Positions 4,622-5,641 of a stretch of DNA of 5,641 nucleotides are shown piece by piece. Within the stretch, counting starts at the first letter, position 1. Each line of letters opens with the position of its first letter. The notes beneath the pieces were generated by a model that had not been told where the DNA came from, made no database searches, and saw only the letters and a list, made by a program, of their open reading frames with translations. Source of the DNA: Bacillota bacterium (GTDB lineage: Bacteria; Bacillota; Clostridia; DSM-8532); NCBI GenBank assembly GCA_023426765.1, contig JAEZBW010000614.1, positions 1 to 5,641 on the forward strand. The letters are read 5' to 3'. A program made the translations under genes and the position numbers.

Positions 4622-5641
4622 CTATAACCTGTAGTGCCTGCGGTAACTGTTTCTTCTGCGTGAAACGCTGCGCAGAATGATTCTGAGGAGGATAAATGCA
4701 AAGATAACGATAATACTGATGATCAGGATATTCCGAAGCAGCTGATCCTTGACGATTTCTCTGAACCTGTCCCGTATTTTTGCCGTAAGTGTTTTCTCAA
4801 TATCATTCATGGCAACCAGTTGAATGGAACCAATTTCCTGATCCTGGTAATACCATGTTTTTGTTCCGAGAACCTGCCCCTTCTGAACCGGAGCGGTAAA
4901 AGGCGTATTTAATGTTTCTTTTGTTGTAACCTCGGCAGCCAGCCGTTCGGCAGAGGTGGGCAAAAGATAGGTAACATCGCCGAGGGTTTGAAGATCCACA
5001 GGAATATTGTCCATGGCATCCATCACTTCATATCGCCCGAAGAATTCATCCGACGAAACCAGCGTCTGGTACTTGTAGTTTTTATACCCATATTCAAGAA
5101 GGTCTTTGCATTCCTTGAACAGGATGTCATTGTTCTGTGCCCCAAGAATGACGCCTACCAGCTCCAGCCCATCGTCATTGATTGCCGAGAAGACCAGGCA
5201 TCGGCCTGCAGTGCTGGTGAAACCCGTCTTTATGCCGGTCACCTGGGTATAATGCTCTGAAACGCTGCCAAGCAGCTTGTTGGTGGATTCATTGTGCCAT
5301 TTGTCCCAGTCATCGGCTTTTTTAAAGTTGGTATCTGGCAGGGGTACCGTCTTTTTGATGACGATTTCTCTGAAAGTGGGGAGTTCCATTGCCTTTCTGG
5401 CAATGATGGATAAATCCCTGGCGGTGGTGTAATGGTTTTCATTATCCAGACCGAAGGTGTTTGTAAAATGTGTATTGGTAAGGCCAAGCTGCTGAACCTT
5501 CTGGTTCATCATTGCCACAAACCCGTCAATATCTTTGGTGGGAGAAACGTTTTCGGCAATGACATTGGAAGCTTCATTAGCTGAAATGATCAGGCAGAAA
5601 TGCAACAGATCGTTCAGTGTCATAATCTCGTCGGGCTGGAT
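4622..5641 (-). CDS. D-alanyl-D-alanine carboxypeptidase (DacF/PBP5-like, peptidase S11), 5' end missing
   Basis: The frame is open to the window edge, so the gene starts outside. The Met at 5621-5623 lies inside the conserved D-x-MTL-DLL region and is not the start. Counting from that Met, the SxN motif is SAN at 14-16 and the KTG motif is at 132-134 in VTGIKTGFTSTAGR. The SxxK motif with the nucleophilic serine is outside the window. FGLDNENHYTTARDLSIIAR and the DGLELVGVILGA strand are typical of the family. A PBP5_C-type beta domain follows (about 185-285). A hydrophobic segment (about 299-319) then leads to an arginine-rich tail (RRRNSYRRHYR). The enzyme removes the terminal D-Ala of peptidoglycan pentapeptides outside the cell. 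It probably has a signal peptide (not visible) and a C-terminal membrane anchor. Confidence 0.93.
   Translation of the reverse strand: MQPDEIMTLNDLLHFCLIISANEASNVIAENVSPTKDIDGFVAMMNQKVQQLGLTNTHFTNTFGLDNENHYTTARDLSIIARKAMELPTFREIVIKKTVPLPDTNFKKADDWDKWHNESTNKLLGSVSEHYTQVTGIKTGFTSTAGRCLVFSAINDDGLELVGVILGAQNNDILFKECKDLLEYGYKNYKYQTLVSSDEFFGRYEVMDAMDNIPVDLQTLGDVTYLLPTSAERLAAEVTTKETLNTPFTAPVQKGQVLGTKTWYYQDQEIGSIQLVAMNDIEKTLTAKIRDRFREIVKDQLLRNILIISIIVIFAFILLRIILRSVSRRRNSYRRHYRL

Noticed and set aside
5621..5623. ATG as the start of the carboxypeptidase gene
   Set aside because: The frame continues upstream to the window edge, and this Met lies in a conserved interior segment just before the SxN motif, with SxxK still missing.
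1..5641. tRNA, rRNA, CRISPR array, phage attachment site or replication origin
   Set aside because: I saw no cloverleaf-like segment, no regularly spaced repeats and no cluster of DnaA boxes on reading both strands.

Overview
The window reads as a chromosomal segment of a low-to-mid GC Bacillota, probably a Clostridia-type bacterium. This is inferred from sigma-A-like promoters, GGAGG-type ribosome binding sites, U-tailed intrinsic terminators, a DacF/PBP5-like carboxypeptidase and an IS1634-type transposase. No gene here fixes the genus. Every gene I can support lies on the minus strand, so transcription runs from high to low coordinates.

In transcription order: (1) 5641-4622, the 3' part of a D-alanyl-D-alanine carboxypeptidase gene (peptidase S11), cut by the window edge and followed by an intrinsic terminator at about 4549-4502; (2) a 388-base intergenic stretch with a nested repeat and the promoter of the next gene; (3) 4164-2476, a SulP-family anion transporter with a C-terminal STAS domain, which has a terminator-like hairpin directly behind its promoter and ends in an intrinsic terminator whose loop holds the stop codon; (4) a short gap with a REP-like palindrome and an extended -10 promoter; (5) 2331-1276, mutY, adenine DNA glycosylase; (6) about 200 bases holding what may be a decayed small reading frame and a candidate promoter; (7) 1060-416, a HAD hydrolase of the beta-phosphoglucomutase/phosphatase type; (8) about 320 bases of non-coding DNA that probably contains the end of an insertion sequence; (9) 91-1, the N-terminus of an IS1634-type transposase running out of the window.

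The genes do not form an obvious pathway: cell-wall trimming, anion uptake, oxidative DNA damage repair, a small-molecule phosphatase and an inserted transposon. SulP, mutY and possibly the HAD gene appear to have their own promoters, so they look like neighbouring single-gene units. No previously undescribed multi-gene system is apparent. The points most worth a second look are regulatory: a hairpin that could hide the transposase ribosome binding site from read-through transcripts, a promoter-proximal terminator-like hairpin in the SulP leader, a stop codon inside a terminator loop, and a broken coding-like frame downstream of mutY.
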